From positions 1-64,000 of the forward strand of contig JBDSXW010000029.1 of NCBI GenBank assembly GCA_039925965.1: 64,000 nucleotides of DNA, written 5' to 3'. The translations under genes and the position numbers were made by a program. The DNA is from JAZKFT01 sp039925965 (GTDB lineage: Bacteria > Bacteroidota > Bacteroidia > Chitinophagales > Chitinophagaceae). Under the pieces are notes generated by a model. The model searched no databases. It worked only from the letters and a program-made list of their open reading frames with translations, and had not been told where the DNA came from. Below are positions 42,485-52,229 of this stretch, piece after piece. Positions within the stretch are counted from its first letter, which is position 1. Every line of letters starts with the position of its first letter.

Positions 42485-43654
42485 CTAGTTTCTGGTGATC
42501 ATTTTTTTCAATTCCATCATCTCGTTTTTCAGTTCCAGGTTGTCTTTTTTCAGTTGCTCAATTTCATCCTGTTGCTCCTGTATGGCTTTGATCGCAACAA
42601 TGGTAAAGCCTGTATAGCTGATGCCGTGGTGATCGGTAAAACCGGTTGGGTTGGTGGAATCTTTTCGATTGATGATGTCCACGAGTTCGGGAAATTGTAA
42701 TTTGGCCTCCTGCGCAATAAAACCCAACGATTGACTATTTGGCGACGCCCCTATAAAATGGTAGCGTGTTGCCCGCAAAGCCATCAGCTTGGGTAGCATC
42801 GGCTCCAGGTTTTGAATATGTTCTTTCATGCGGATATCGGAATTGGAAGTGTATCCGCCGTCATCGGGCCGGAACCAGCCCATTATGTTATTGGCCCGAC
42901 CATCATAATCTAGCTCCAGGCAAGTGCTTGGATTATTGGCGTCACTATTGTAAGATTGATTGTTGATACTCCACCCCCGGTTGCCCCAGGTGGCATTGAT
43001 AAGCTGTAGCCCTCTATTATTAAACTGTTTTACCGAAAGCGGATAGAGGGATGTCGTAATATTGATGCCTACTTTCGCGCTGCCGCCTCCCAAGAAAATA
43101 TCCCCAGAAACGATATCGTTGATGTACACATCACCATTGAATTTACCAGCACGGATATAGGTATTCTCAGTGCTGCCGTAATTAAAATGCGACCAGTAGC
43201 TTGTACCCTTGAACACTGCCGTACCGTCGTTACCGGTTCCCCGTAATACCGACAGGGATGCTACCGGATTCTCACCGTTTCCGATACTTAGCCGTCCATC
43301 TTTGGTAATAACCAAGGCCCTTGTATAGCCAGTTGTACCTGCGCCCTGAACTCCGCTGGGAAACATGTCTACGGCCATATAGCCTCCGCCGGGATCCAGC
43401 ACAATCAGGCCTGCATAACCTGTAGCCAAATAGTGCGGTCCCCCGTTGTAATACTGGTTAAACCCTACCCCCGGCCAGCTCCGTTGAAGCGATATCCCAC
43501 TGGTTTCGCCTCCAAAAATGGCCGTAGTTGCGTCTACTCCACCATTCACCTGGAACCGCGCCAGTGTGGGGGTTGCTATGCCGATGCCCACATTTTGGGC
43601 TTGCGCCTGGAATTGAAAAATCAACGCCCATAACCATAAGAAAACTTTTTTCAT
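42485..43654 (-). CDS. Tail-fibre-like protein with S74 intramolecular chaperone domain
   Basis: Protein of 389 residues with a signal peptide (MKKVFLWLWALIFQFQAQAQ). Beta-rich repeats with NVGIGIATPT-type turns form the shaft. The C-terminal third is a peptidase S74 / endosialidase-tail chaperone: S-D-I-R-M-K-E-H-I at its start, SLGFIAQEAKLQFPELV, then a coiled coil with EQLKKDNLELKNEMMELKK. In phage proteins this domain trimerises the fibre and then cuts itself off; the Ser of S-D-I-R is the expected nucleophile. The bacterial members are of unknown use. Compare the gene at 7010-8173, which has a different C-terminus. Confidence 0.85.
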   Translation of the reverse strand: MKKVFLWLWALIFQFQAQAQNVGIGIATPTLARFQVNGGVDATTAIFGGETSGISLQRSWPGVGFNQYYNGGPHYLATGYAGLIVLDPGGGYMAVDMFPSGVQGAGTTGYTRALVITKDGRLSIGNGENPVASLSVLRGTGNDGTAVFKGTSYWSHFNYGSTENTYIRAGKFNGDVYINDIVSGDIFLGGGSAKVGINITTSLYPLSVKQFNNRGLQLINATWGNRGWSINNQSYNSDANNPSTCLELDYDGRANNIMGWFRPDDGGYTSNSDIRMKEHIQNLEPMLPKLMALRATRYHFIGASPNSQSLGFIAQEAKLQFPELVDIINRKDSTNPTGFTDHHGISYTGFTIVAIKAIQEQQDEIEQLKKDNLELKNEMMELKKMITRN

Positions 43655-43946
43655 AGTCGTATATTTCGAATTTAAATGCCCACAATGTTTTTGCTGCCGT
43701 TCATAGGTTGTCGGTAGGTAACTCTAAAAATTTTGGAATAAACCATGGAAGTATAGACCCGGAAAACAACGGCACAAATACTGCCAATGAGGAAACTCAA
43801 GTTTAAATATAATCCATTTGGGGCCGAATAAAAAAACCGTTCCTGCCGGCATTGCGCGCAGGGTTCGGATGGCCGTCCTGGTAAGATCAATCGTACAATA
43901 CGGCCTGTTGCTCCCTGCACCTATCACTATCTGTGGCCGCTTCCCC

Positions 43947-43955
43947 TATTTTTGC
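43947..43955 (+). promoter_or_regulatory. -7 box of tyrS
   Basis: TATTTTTGC is a full TAnnTTTGC match, 15 nt before the tyrS ATG. No clear -33 element is seen. Confidence 0.5.
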
Positions 43956-43970
43956 CGCAAATTCAAGGAT

Positions 43971-45248
43971 ATGAACCTGATAGCGGAACTGCAATGGCGG
44001 GGTATGATTCAAGACATCATGCCGGGAACTGAGGAACAACTCGAAAAAGAAATGACAACCGGGTATATCGGCTTCGACCCTACCGCAGACAGCCTTCATA
44101 TAGGTAGCCTCGTGCCGATTTTACTATTGGTGCACCTCCAAAAAGCGGGGCATAAACCTATTGCACTGGTGGGTGGAGCTACTGGAATGGTTGGCGATCC
44201 AAGCGGCAAGAGTGAAGAAAGAAACTTATTGAGTGAAGCCGTGTTGTTGCATAATATAGCTGGTGTAAAGGCGCAATTGGAAAAATACCTTGATTTTAAT
44301 CCTTCTATTCCCAATGCTGCCGAAATGGCCAACAACTATGATTGGTTCAAAGACTTTACATTCCTGGATTTTATCCGCGATGTGGGCAAGCATATCACCG
44401 TGAACTACATGATGAGCAAGGATAGTGTAAAGAAAAGGCTGAACAGCGAGGTAGGGATGAGTTTTACCGAATTTACCTACCAGTTAGTGCAGGGCTACGA
44501 TTTCTACTGGCTGTACAAAAATAAAGGCACAAAACTCCAAATGGGCGGCAGCGACCAATGGGGCAATATCGTTACAGGTACTGAGCTGGTACGCCGTAAA
44601 GCAGGCGGCGAGGCATTTGCCTTCACATGCCCCCTGATTACCAAGGCGGATGGCGGAAAATTTGGAAAGACAGAAAAAGGCAATATCTGGTTGGATGCCA
44701 CAAAGACCTCCCCCTATCATTTCTACCAATTCTGGCTGAATGCCAGTGATGAAGATGCGCTTAAATGGATCAGGATCTTTACGATGCTGGATAGGGCAAC
44801 CGTAGACGAACTGGTAGCTAAACACGCTGAAAATGCCGCTGACAGGCTGTTGCAAAAAACGCTGGCAAAACAAGTGACTTTGTTTGTGCATGGCGAGGCG
44901 GAATACAACCTGGCTATGGATACAACAGAAAAATTATTTTCCAATACCAACGCACCTGCAGAATCACTCACCATAGAAGACCTGCAGAATATGGAAGGTA
45001 TCGTAAAATGTACCATTCCGCTAACCCTCGTGCACGAAGGGCTGGATATTGTAACGCTTGTGAGTGATACCGGCATCTTCCCCAGCCGTGGCGAAGCTAA
45101 AAAGATGGTCCAGAATGGCGGCCTCAGCATTAACCGGATTAAAATAACCGACATGAATGCCACAGTTACTGAAACGCAATTGCTGCATGGGAAATACCTC
45201 CTCGTACAAAAAGGCAGAAGGAATTTTTACCTGGTTACGGTTGCATAA
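43971..45248 (+). CDS. tyrS: Tyrosyl-tRNA synthetase
   Basis: Class I synthetase of 425 residues. The HIGH-type motif H-I-G-S is at 43-46, the tyrosine pocket GYDFYWLYKNKGTKLQMGGSDQWGNI in the middle (split by the CP1 insert), and the KMSKS-type loop K-F-G-K-T at 230-234. The C-terminal S4-like RNA-binding domain starts near residue 355 (FPSRGEAKKMVQNGG). The ATG at 43971 follows a full -7 box; the longer frame from 43818 adds 51 unlikely residues. It charges tRNA-Tyr in the cytoplasm. Confidence 0.97.
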   Translation: MNLIAELQWRGMIQDIMPGTEEQLEKEMTTGYIGFDPTADSLHIGSLVPILLLVHLQKAGHKPIALVGGATGMVGDPSGKSEERNLLSEAVLLHNIAGVKAQLEKYLDFNPSIPNAAEMANNYDWFKDFTFLDFIRDVGKHITVNYMMSKDSVKKRLNSEVGMSFTEFTYQLVQGYDFYWLYKNKGTKLQMGGSDQWGNIVTGTELVRRKAGGEAFAFTCPLITKADGGKFGKTEKGNIWLDATKTSPYHFYQFWLNASDEDALKWIRIFTMLDRATVDELVAKHAENAADRLLQKTLAKQVTLFVHGEAEYNLAMDTTEKLFSNTNAPAESLTIEDLQNMEGIVKCTIPLTLVHEGLDIVTLVSDTGIFPSRGEAKKMVQNGGLSINRIKITDMNATVTETQLLHGKYLLVQKGRRNFYLVTVA

Positions 45249-45489
45249 TGGTTTGGTTATAATACTGTTTTTTAGCGCTCCAATCGTTTTACACAAGTGA
45301 AACCCCGGCAAAGCGATTCCTGGCATAACATAACCCGCAACATGGGGAATATTATCTACGCGGCGGATAGGGTTTCTTCCGCTGGATCAATATAACGGGG
45401 GTTTATCCGGAAAAATGCAATTAACAAACACAAGCCTTTTTTGGCACGTCGTTTGGGCAAATAGCGGTAACCAAAAAAAAATAATTATC

Positions 45490-45876
45490 ATGGAAAATAC
45501 AACTATCGAAAACATGCAGGAACGTATAACTCAAATGTCCACACTGAGCCAGGTATTGGAAAAATTAAGGGTAAAGCGACAGGATAATGAATTCAAAATG
45601 GCGGACGGTTGTTTTGCCGGAACGAATAGTAAGTGTTACACGCCGGAAGAGTTAACCATTATCAAGACATTCCGTTTTGAGAGCGAATCCGATCCTGCGG
45701 ATAATACCATACTTTATATTCTCGAAGCCAATGACGGTCTGGTAGGGTACAGTATAGATGCTTATGGTGTATATAGCAATCATGAAGACGATGGCTACGA
45801 CGATTTCATCCGTAAAATTTCCGTGCAGGATCGAGATGAACAGCAAATTTTTGGAAACGAAAAACCTGTTGAATAA
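45490..45876 (+). CDS. Small conserved Bacteroidota protein, 128 residues
   Basis: Cytoplasmic protein with a helical first third, then FKMADGCFAGTNSKCYTPEELTIIKTFRFESESDP and DNTILYILEANDGLVGYSIDAYGVYSN (each split here only by reading). The F-R-F-E-x-x-S-D-P-x-D-N-x-I-L-Y and D-A-Y-G-V-Y blocks are shared with a small Bacteroidota family often labelled phosphoribosylpyrophosphate synthetase. No PRPP-synthetase motif is present, so that label looks wrong. The function is unknown. The ATG at 45490 is used; the frame start at 45415 is too far upstream. Confidence 0.7.
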   Translation: MENTTIENMQERITQMSTLSQVLEKLRVKRQDNEFKMADGCFAGTNSKCYTPEELTIIKTFRFESESDPADNTILYILEANDGLVGYSIDAYGVYSNHEDDGYDDFIRKISVQDRDEQQIFGNEKPVE

Positions 45877-45900
45877 TTATGGCATAGTGAAGTGTGGGGA

Positions 45901-45934
45901 AAAAAAACGGCCTTTTTACAGGGCCGGTTTTTTT
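45901..45934. terminator. Bidirectional terminator
   Basis: A-run, CGGCC, 9-nt loop, GGCCG and a T-run, between convergent genes. Confidence 0.75.
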
Positions 45935-45954
45935 CTTAGTATAAAAGTAAATCG

Positions 45955-48900
45955 TTATTTTTTTTGATTCAATTCTTTCAACAATTCTTCCACCGCTTTT
46001 TTCAGCTGGTCATCGGTCCTTTTGGCGATCCAGTCAGGTTGGTTCTCTACGATAATATCCGGAACAGCGGGCCCCAGTTCCTCGTTTTTATCGGTCGCCT
46101 TTACAAACCAGCCGCGGCCTGGCATTCTTACCATTGATCCGTCCATTAACGATTTGGCACCGGTGGAAATAACTGATCCGTTCGTAGGCGTGCCCACCAG
46201 TTTACCAATGCCCAGTGTTTTATAGGCATGGGAAAATATCTCGGCATTGCTATAACTTCCTTCATTGCACAATGCAATCGAAGGTTTTGTCCACGCGGCA
46301 TATACAAGACGTTCGCCGATCGGGTAATACTCACGGAATTTCTTCTTGTCTTTTTCCAAATCAGAGCTGGCACCACGGGGAATGGTGTAGGCATGTTGCT
46401 TATAGTTGAGTATGGTCATCAGGTAATCCGCTGTGGATCCGCCCCCGTTGTAGCGCACATCTATCACGAGGCCTTCTTTACCGTAACCGGCAACTGTAAA
46501 CTCCCTTTCCACCACTTCAAAGCTGGCAGCATCCATACTTTTAATATGTATATAACCCAGCCGGCCATTGGAGAATTTATCTACCAGTGCCTTCCGGTCT
46601 TGTACCCATTCGTCGTAGAGTTTCCCGGTAATTGTGGCGGCTGTGGCAGGCCTCAATACCACTTCTTTTGATTTTCCGTCACCCCCACGCACATTCAGCA
46701 GCGTCTTCTCACCTACTAATCCGTTTAACTGGCCATAGAAGTTTTCGCGATCTTCTACCGCTTCACCGTTTACAGCGGTAATAATATCGCCTTCATTCAA
46801 TTTACTACCCGCTTTGTCGGCAGGTGTACCGGGCACCAGGTGGATCACTTTCATGCCACCCGCAACAGGCGTTAACTCAGCCCCGATCAATCCCGTAACA
46901 TCCTTTTGTGTTTCTACACGATCGGGCGTGGTGAGGCCCATATGGCTGCTGTTCAATTCGCCAAGCAGCAGGTTAAACATATAGCTGAAATCGTTACTGG
47001 TACTGGCATTTACCGTACGCTGTTTATACTTGTCGTGTAGTTTGCCCCAGTCGTTACCATTAAAATTCGGGTCATAATAGCCATCGCGGATAGCACGCCA
47101 GGCTTCCTCAAAAACCTGGGTTCTTTCGGCGGTGTAATCCACTTTCATTTTGGCCACATAAGGTAGCGCTTCGGGTAAACCAGTTTTTATATCGATCCTG
47201 CCAAGGGTGCCCAGTTTGGTGTAGTATAAATACTTGGCATCTCTATCCATGCTTACATTGTTCGGATTTGCACCTCCTTTAGTGATCTCCTTCAGGTCTT
47301 TTCCATCCCATTTTATACTGTAAAGGTCGCGCCCTTTGGCGGTGCTGGAAGTTGTGGTATAGTAAAAGGTTTCCCCATCTTTTGAAATTGCCAGGTCGCT
47401 CTCGTCGCCTGGAAAAGCAGTTACCTGGACGATTCTTTCGTATATCTTATCAAAATCGATCTTAATGGGTTTTACTGTTTTTTTTTCGGCACCAGGCTTT
47501 GCCTCTGCAGCAGGGGAAGGTGCTTCGCGATCTGCCCAGTCCTGGGTTTCCTTCTCCCAGTCTTCTTTTTTCAGCCACACAAAATACACATCCATACTGC
47601 GTCCGCTGCTCCGTTCCGACAGGAAAGCCAGCTTGCTGCCATCGGCACTCCATACCGGGCTTTGGTCGGTACGGGGATGCATGCTCACATTGACCGCCTT
47701 GCCGGTTCCTTCGGCAGACTGGATATAAATTTCATCGTTAAAATACAGGTCATTCATTGAATAAGCGAGCCATTTACTATCCGGACTCCAGGTGATACCA
47801 TTGGGATGATTCCAATCGTCGTGCAAAATTTTCTCGTTATTCAGTTTACCGTCGGCGCTAATATCGCTTACGACAAAAGTTCTTCCACCGCGTACATAGG
47901 CTATTTTTTTACCATCCGGCGAAATCACAGGTGAGGTTTCATCCAATGGTGTACGGGTTACCTGGGTCAGTTCGTGTTTCAGGCTTTTGTACATACTGTG
48001 CTCCGTAGTGTCACTGGATCGATACAGGTACATATCAAAATTCCCATTGGCCCGGTCGCTGCAAAAAAGCAAAGTGGAATCGTTGAGCCAGGCAGGTTCA
48101 ATGTCGCGGTACGGATGATTGGAAACATTAATACTTCTGGACTTTTCTTTATCTGCCTCCTTGATAAATACCTCGCCGCGATTGGTAAACGCGATCAGCT
48201 TACCGTTAGGCGATACCGCGTAATCGTTGGCACCTGTTGTGAGTGTTTTTTGTTCCGTGGCATCCAGCCGCTCATCGGCGCTGATCTGCACATCCAGTTT
48301 TTTCGGAGTTCCCTTTCCTGCTTTCATCGTGTACAAGTTCATATCTTTTTCCAAAACGAGCGTCGTCCCATCGGCGGATAAGCTATAGGACCGGATCGAT
48401 TCTTTATTATCGTCTGTCAGCTTTTCGGGGGTGCCCGTGGCGTTGCCGTCACCATCCAGTTTCAAGCGATAGAGGTTGTAGGCACCATCATTGCTGCTCA
48501 GGAAATAAAGGGTATGGTTATCGCCCCACTGTGGTAACACATCGTTAGTAGGAAAACCCGGAAGCTGGCTGTAGGTTTTGTTTTTGGTATCATAGATCCA
48601 GATATTACGGTCGCTGCTACCCTTGTAAGCCTGCCGGGCTACGGGATTGATATCGCCCCGCACAAAGGCCAGGAAACGGCCGTCCGGGCTCATTACCGGA
48701 TCAAAGCCTACAGCATCGAGTATCCGGCGTTCGGTACCTCCTTTCGGGTTGATGGCATATACCTCTAACGGTCTTTCGATCTGTTTGAATTCCCTGGTAG
48801 TTGAAAACAAAATCTCGTCGGGTTGGGACCAACTGGCTACCAGGTCGTTGTTGGAATGATAGGTTAGCCTTTTGGGCATACCACCGCCGGCAGGCATTAC

Positions 48901-49170
48901 AAATACATCGCTATTGCCAAAGCGGGCACCAGAAAACGCTATCTGTTTGCCATCGGGGCTAAACACCGGGCTGGCTTCGTATGCTTCGTGGATGGTGAGC
49001 CTGGTAGCTTTGCCGCCAATACCTGGCACCGTCCAGATATCGCCCTGGAAAGAAAACGCCACCAGTGAGCCGTCGTTATTGATAGCCGGTTGGCGCAACA
49101 GCATGGGCGACTGGCAAAGGGCTGTCAAACTACCCAACGCAACAAAAGAAGAAAGCAAGAACTTCCGCAT
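45955..49170 (-). CDS. Tricorn-like S41 protease with beta-propellers and PDZ domain
   Basis: Exported protein of 1071 residues. The ATG at 49170 gives a signal peptide (MRKFLLSSFVALGSLTALCQ). Residues about 25-330 and 340-660 form two propellers of TolB/WD40 type with repeated SPDGKxIAF motifs. Residues about 690-740 are the tricorn core C1 helical region, about 760-850 a PDZ domain (GAELTPVAGGMKVIHLVPGT), and 880-1071 the S41 peptidase domain with GSYSNAE (candidate nucleophile Ser974). It should degrade peptides or unfolded proteins in the periplasm. There is a low-complexity Ala/Glu/Pro linker at about 560-575 (EAPSPAAEAKPGAEKK). It is a single gene. Confidence 0.92.
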   Translation of the reverse strand: MRKFLLSSFVALGSLTALCQSPMLLRQPAINNDGSLVAFSFQGDIWTVPGIGGKATRLTIHEAYEASPVFSPDGKQIAFSGARFGNSDVFVMPAGGGMPKRLTYHSNNDLVASWSQPDEILFSTTREFKQIERPLEVYAINPKGGTERRILDAVGFDPVMSPDGRFLAFVRGDINPVARQAYKGSSDRNIWIYDTKNKTYSQLPGFPTNDVLPQWGDNHTLYFLSSNDGAYNLYRLKLDGDGNATGTPEKLTDDNKESIRSYSLSADGTTLVLEKDMNLYTMKAGKGTPKKLDVQISADERLDATEQKTLTTGANDYAVSPNGKLIAFTNRGEVFIKEADKEKSRSINVSNHPYRDIEPAWLNDSTLLFCSDRANGNFDMYLYRSSDTTEHSMYKSLKHELTQVTRTPLDETSPVISPDGKKIAYVRGGRTFVVSDISADGKLNNEKILHDDWNHPNGITWSPDSKWLAYSMNDLYFNDEIYIQSAEGTGKAVNVSMHPRTDQSPVWSADGSKLAFLSERSSGRSMDVYFVWLKKEDWEKETQDWADREAPSPAAEAKPGAEKKTVKPIKIDFDKIYERIVQVTAFPGDESDLAISKDGETFYYTTTSSTAKGRDLYSIKWDGKDLKEITKGGANPNNVSMDRDAKYLYYTKLGTLGRIDIKTGLPEALPYVAKMKVDYTAERTQVFEEAWRAIRDGYYDPNFNGNDWGKLHDKYKQRTVNASTSNDFSYMFNLLLGELNSSHMGLTTPDRVETQKDVTGLIGAELTPVAGGMKVIHLVPGTPADKAGSKLNEGDIITAVNGEAVEDRENFYGQLNGLVGEKTLLNVRGGDGKSKEVVLRPATAATITGKLYDEWVQDRKALVDKFSNGRLGYIHIKSMDAASFEVVEREFTVAGYGKEGLVIDVRYNGGGSTADYLMTILNYKQHAYTIPRGASSDLEKDKKKFREYYPIGERLVYAAWTKPSIALCNEGSYSNAEIFSHAYKTLGIGKLVGTPTNGSVISTGAKSLMDGSMVRMPGRGWFVKATDKNEELGPAVPDIIVENQPDWIAKRTDDQLKKAVEELLKELNQKK

Positions 49171-49862
49171 AATCAGTTTGATATTTAAATTGAAGAAAAG
49201 GCAGCAGGCCCCGTGAATTCCGGCAACCACACATCGTGGCAAAATAAATAAAAAAAGATGGTTGGTATATTTTCTTGATGAATGGTGGAAGATCTAAACG
49301 CATAGGTGGCGAAAGTGCAGACTAAAAAAAGACGGGGTAAATTGACTTTTTCAGGATAAACCTGTCCACTAAGACCCGAGCTGCTTGCGACGGGATGATA
49401 ATGGAAGCGGCGGTGGTGGGTGGACCATGAAATGGGGGAAATAATAAATGGCAAAGAAATATTAATCGCAAGCAAAAACATAGACTGTATCAATGAGGTT
49501 TCCACATCTGTAGCAGGGCGAAAACAGGTTCTCACTTCACGACGGTAATTGTAATAAGCTGCAAAAAAACTCCTTAGGTATATTGTCGCATTTGATGATT
49601 GAAGAAAGACCTGTGGAAATACAAATACCCAAAATTACCAAAATGAATATTATATTTTATATCAATCTGATTGGTTTAATTGCAAATGGACACCTAATAG
49701 ATAGATGCAGCGAAGAATTTCAGATTCCAGGGATCTTACCCAAATGAAATTTCAACTAGTTTACTTGTCCTTTTGTAGAAAGTGCCGAAAACGGGTAAAG
49801 CTGGCCGTGAACCACCCAACCCTGACAGGCTCGCCGGGCAGCATTTAATGATCAATTATCCA
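49171..49862. other. 692-nt intergenic stretch without a supported gene
   Basis: A 34-codon plus frame at about 49643-49747 (MNIIFYINLIGLIANGHLID...) is the only short ORF of note, hydrophobic at its start but without a promoter or ribosome binding site. The longer frames on both strands show no protein-like features. No array or hairpin stands out. Confidence 0.4.
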
Positions 49863-50618
49863 TTACATAAAACGCCTTCCTACCAGCCGATTAAACTCCT
49901 GCACAAGCGGGTCATCATCCTTCCACGAAAGTTTGACCGCCAGCTCCCTGCGTATCCAGAAAGTGGCTTCGGGGAGAATATTAAAACTATTAATGGTTTT
50001 TATGCTGCGCTCATACATGGTTTCATCGCCTTTAAAAAGGTAGTTGATAAACTGGTAACGGTCGTTGATGCTGACCGCCTTACGAAGATCTTTTATGGCT
50101 TCTGCAGGCAGGGTATGTGCAATCTCCACTTTAGGCACGGCTTCCAGCACATCGTTGATAGAGCGTTTTTCATCGATGACCGTTTCATTGACCTCCCTGG
50201 CTGGTAAACCATTGCCATTAACCATTGTTTGCCTGGTAAAAGTGGGCATTTCATGCAATGTCGACGGGGTTGTTGCTGTAACGGGCATAACAGGGGTTTC
50301 GACAATGAACTCCTCGTCCGGAATTTCGGGATCTAATTCAAACACAAGTTTCTCTGTCACCGGCTCCGGTTTGCCTGGTTGCATAGCTTCTGTTCTCGAA
50401 AAACGGATGTCCAATTGCCCGGGCATAAAAACGGAAACGCCGTTTCTTCCTTTAAGTTTTGACTGCCCGTTTTGCAGCAGTAGCTCTTGCTGCAACATTT
50501 GCACCGTTACCAGCAATGCATGTGGGTCTGCACCTGCCGCATGCTGATGTTGCAATGTTTCAATTAAAGTTCCAATACGTTCCACCTGAAATAAATTTAA
50601 TTTGATGGTAGGCAGCAA
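49863..50618 (-). CDS. Conserved hypothetical protein, 251 residues
   Basis: Cytoplasmic protein in three parts. There is an N-terminal helical segment (LIETLQHQHAAGADPHALLVTVQMLQQELL, split in reading), a proline/acidic middle linker (residues about 80-160), and a compact C-terminal region with S-I-N-D-R-Y-Q-F-I-N-Y-L-F, F-N-I-L-P-E-A-T and W-I-R-R-E-L. The C-terminal block is a pattern I associate with conserved Bacteroidota hypotheticals. No enzymatic motif is seen. It is divergent from tdk with a 148-nt spacer. Confidence 0.7.
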   Translation of the reverse strand: MLPTIKLNLFQVERIGTLIETLQHQHAAGADPHALLVTVQMLQQELLLQNGQSKLKGRNGVSVFMPGQLDIRFSRTEAMQPGKPEPVTEKLVFELDPEIPDEEFIVETPVMPVTATTPSTLHEMPTFTRQTMVNGNGLPAREVNETVIDEKRSINDVLEAVPKVEIAHTLPAEAIKDLRKAVSINDRYQFINYLFKGDETMYERSIKTINSFNILPEATFWIRRELAVKLSWKDDDPLVQEFNRLVGRRFM

Positions 50619-50766
50619 CCGGTGTGCGGTGAGTCTTCAAAAAAGTTGGGCGCTACAACTGGCGACTGTAAAACTGGCAACCGGAAACTGTTTTCATTAT
50701 CTTGCCGTTTTTCAACCTGCTAAAGTTAGCAATTAATTTTATCAGAAAAATAAAGCGAACCCTATA

Positions 50767-51342
50767 ATGTTTATTGAACCGAATACAAGTGGTGAGAAGA
50801 GGGGGTGGATCGAAGTGATATGTGGCAGTATGTTTAGTGGTAAAACAGAAGAGCTCATCCGACGTTTGAAAAGGGTAAAAATTGCCAATCTTAAAGTGGA
50901 GATTTTCAAACCCGCCATAGATGTCCGCTACGACGAGGTGAAAATCGTAAGTCATGATGAAAACGCGATTCTTTCCACGCCTATCGAAAATTCTCAAACC
51001 ATTTTACTGCTGGCCCAGGATGTGGATGTGGTAGGCATAGACGAAGCCCAGTTTTTTGATGATGAAATATGCAATGTCTGTGAACAGTTAGCCCTGCGGG
51101 GCACGCGTGTTATCGTGGCCGGCCTCGATATGGATTTCATGGGTAAGCCCTTCGGTCAAATGCCCAACTTGCTCGCAACAGCCGACTATATAACCAAACT
51201 GCATGCCATTTGCATGGATTGTGGCTCCATTGCCCATTATAGTTTCAGAAAAGGGGCGATCACTTCCCAGGTATTATTGGGCGAAAAAGACGAGTATCTC
51301 CCCCTTTGCCGGAAACATTATTTTGCAAGAATGGGAAAGTGA
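50767..51342 (+). CDS. tdk: Thymidine kinase (type II)
   Basis: Enzyme of 191 residues that phosphorylates thymidine with ATP in the salvage pathway. The P-loop C-G-S-M-F-S-G-K-T is at 19-27, the D-E-A-Q-F block carries the catalytic region, and the lasso domain has zinc ligands in I-C-M-D-C-G and L-C-R-K-H. The length matches the type II family. It is followed by the L21/L27 operon. Confidence 0.96.
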   Translation: MFIEPNTSGEKRGWIEVICGSMFSGKTEELIRRLKRVKIANLKVEIFKPAIDVRYDEVKIVSHDENAILSTPIENSQTILLLAQDVDVVGIDEAQFFDDEICNVCEQLALRGTRVIVAGLDMDFMGKPFGQMPNLLATADYITKLHAICMDCGSIAHYSFRKGAITSQVLLGEKDEYLPLCRKHYFARMGK

Positions 51343-51430
51343 TGGGTTGCAATCAGCGATTTCTGCCTAAAATAAAGAGATTTCTCACACAAGTACCACT
51401 TTAAAAATGACAATTCAGAAAAAAAATACT

Positions 51431-51459
51431 TTTGAAAAATTGTATTTCCCTACTTTTGC
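51431..51459 (+). promoter_or_regulatory. Promoter of the rplU-rpmA operon
   Basis: TTTG (51431-51434), 16 nt, TACTTTTGC (51451-51459). The start codon is 21 nt downstream, so the leader is short. Both elements match Bacteroidota housekeeping promoters. Confidence 0.65.
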
Positions 51460-51480
51460 CGTCCTAAATTTTCGATTATC

Positions 51481-51786
51481 ATGTTAGCAGTAGTAAAAAT
51501 AGCCGGAATGCAATTCACCGTTAAAGCAGGTGATAGTTTGTATGTACCCCATCTCGACGGAAAAACCGGCGACAAAGTAGCTTTTTCTGATGTACTGTTG
51601 GTAAATGCAGGTGGTACGGTTACCGCTGGTGCAGATACTAAAGCAACAGTGAATGCTGAAATTGTGAAAGACCTGGTACAGGGCGATAAAGTAATTGCTT
51701 TTAAAATGAAACGTCGCAAGGGCTTCCGTAAAAAGATCGGTCATCGTACGCATTATACCCAAATCAAAATTGAAAGCATCGCTTAA
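51481..51786 (+). CDS. rplU: 50S ribosomal protein L21
   Basis: Protein of 101 residues that binds 23S rRNA domain I and neighbours L20. Typical blocks are MLAVVKIAGMQFTVKAGD, LDGKTGDKVAFSDVLLV and the basic C-terminal KMKRRKGFRKKIGHRTHYTQ, followed by IKIES. It is first of the conserved L21-L27 pair. Confidence 0.97.
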   Translation: MLAVVKIAGMQFTVKAGDSLYVPHLDGKTGDKVAFSDVLLVNAGGTVTAGADTKATVNAEIVKDLVQGDKVIAFKMKRRKGFRKKIGHRTHYTQIKIESIA

Positions 51787-51873
51787 TACATTAAACTGGA
51801 AAGGGCTTTCTAAAAGTCATTTACTTGTTGCTTTTTAGCAGATCATTTTCTAGTTCATAAAAAATACAAAACC

Positions 51874-52140
51874 ATGGCACATAAAAAAGGTGAAGGCTCG
51901 GTAAAAAACGGCCGTGATTCGCACAGCAAAAGATTAGGTGTAAAAATATATGGTGGTCAGCCAGCTATTGCCGGCAACATCATTATTCGCCAGAGAGGTA
52001 CACAATTCCATCCTGGCACCAACGTAGGTGTTGGCAAAGACTTTACCATCTTTGCGTTAGCCGATGGATTGGTAGAATTTAAAAGGGGTAAAGGGGACAA
52101 AAGTTTTGTTTCTGTTGTAGCTCTGCAAGCCACCGCTTAG
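51874..52140 (+). CDS. rpmA: 50S ribosomal protein L27
   Basis: Protein of 88 residues. The N-terminus MAHKKGEGSVKNGRDSHSKR reaches toward the peptidyl-transferase centre in known structures; there is no cleaved extension like that of Firmicutes L27. IRQRGTQFHPGTNVGVGKDF is the family core. It is 87 nt after rplU. Confidence 0.97.
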   Translation: MAHKKGEGSVKNGRDSHSKRLGVKIYGGQPAIAGNIIIRQRGTQFHPGTNVGVGKDFTIFALADGLVEFKRGKGDKSFVSVVALQATA

Positions 52141-52229
52141 GAGCTTTTTGCAGTTGTATAAAAAGTTTTGTGGAGAAAAAAAAATAATTATTTTTACTCC
52201 ATATTTACTAACCATTAAAATTTCAAACA

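Noticed and set aside
45490..45876. Phosphoribosylpyrophosphate synthetase
   Set aside because: The protein is too short and lacks the PRPP-binding and flexible-loop motifs; only the loose family label suggests it.
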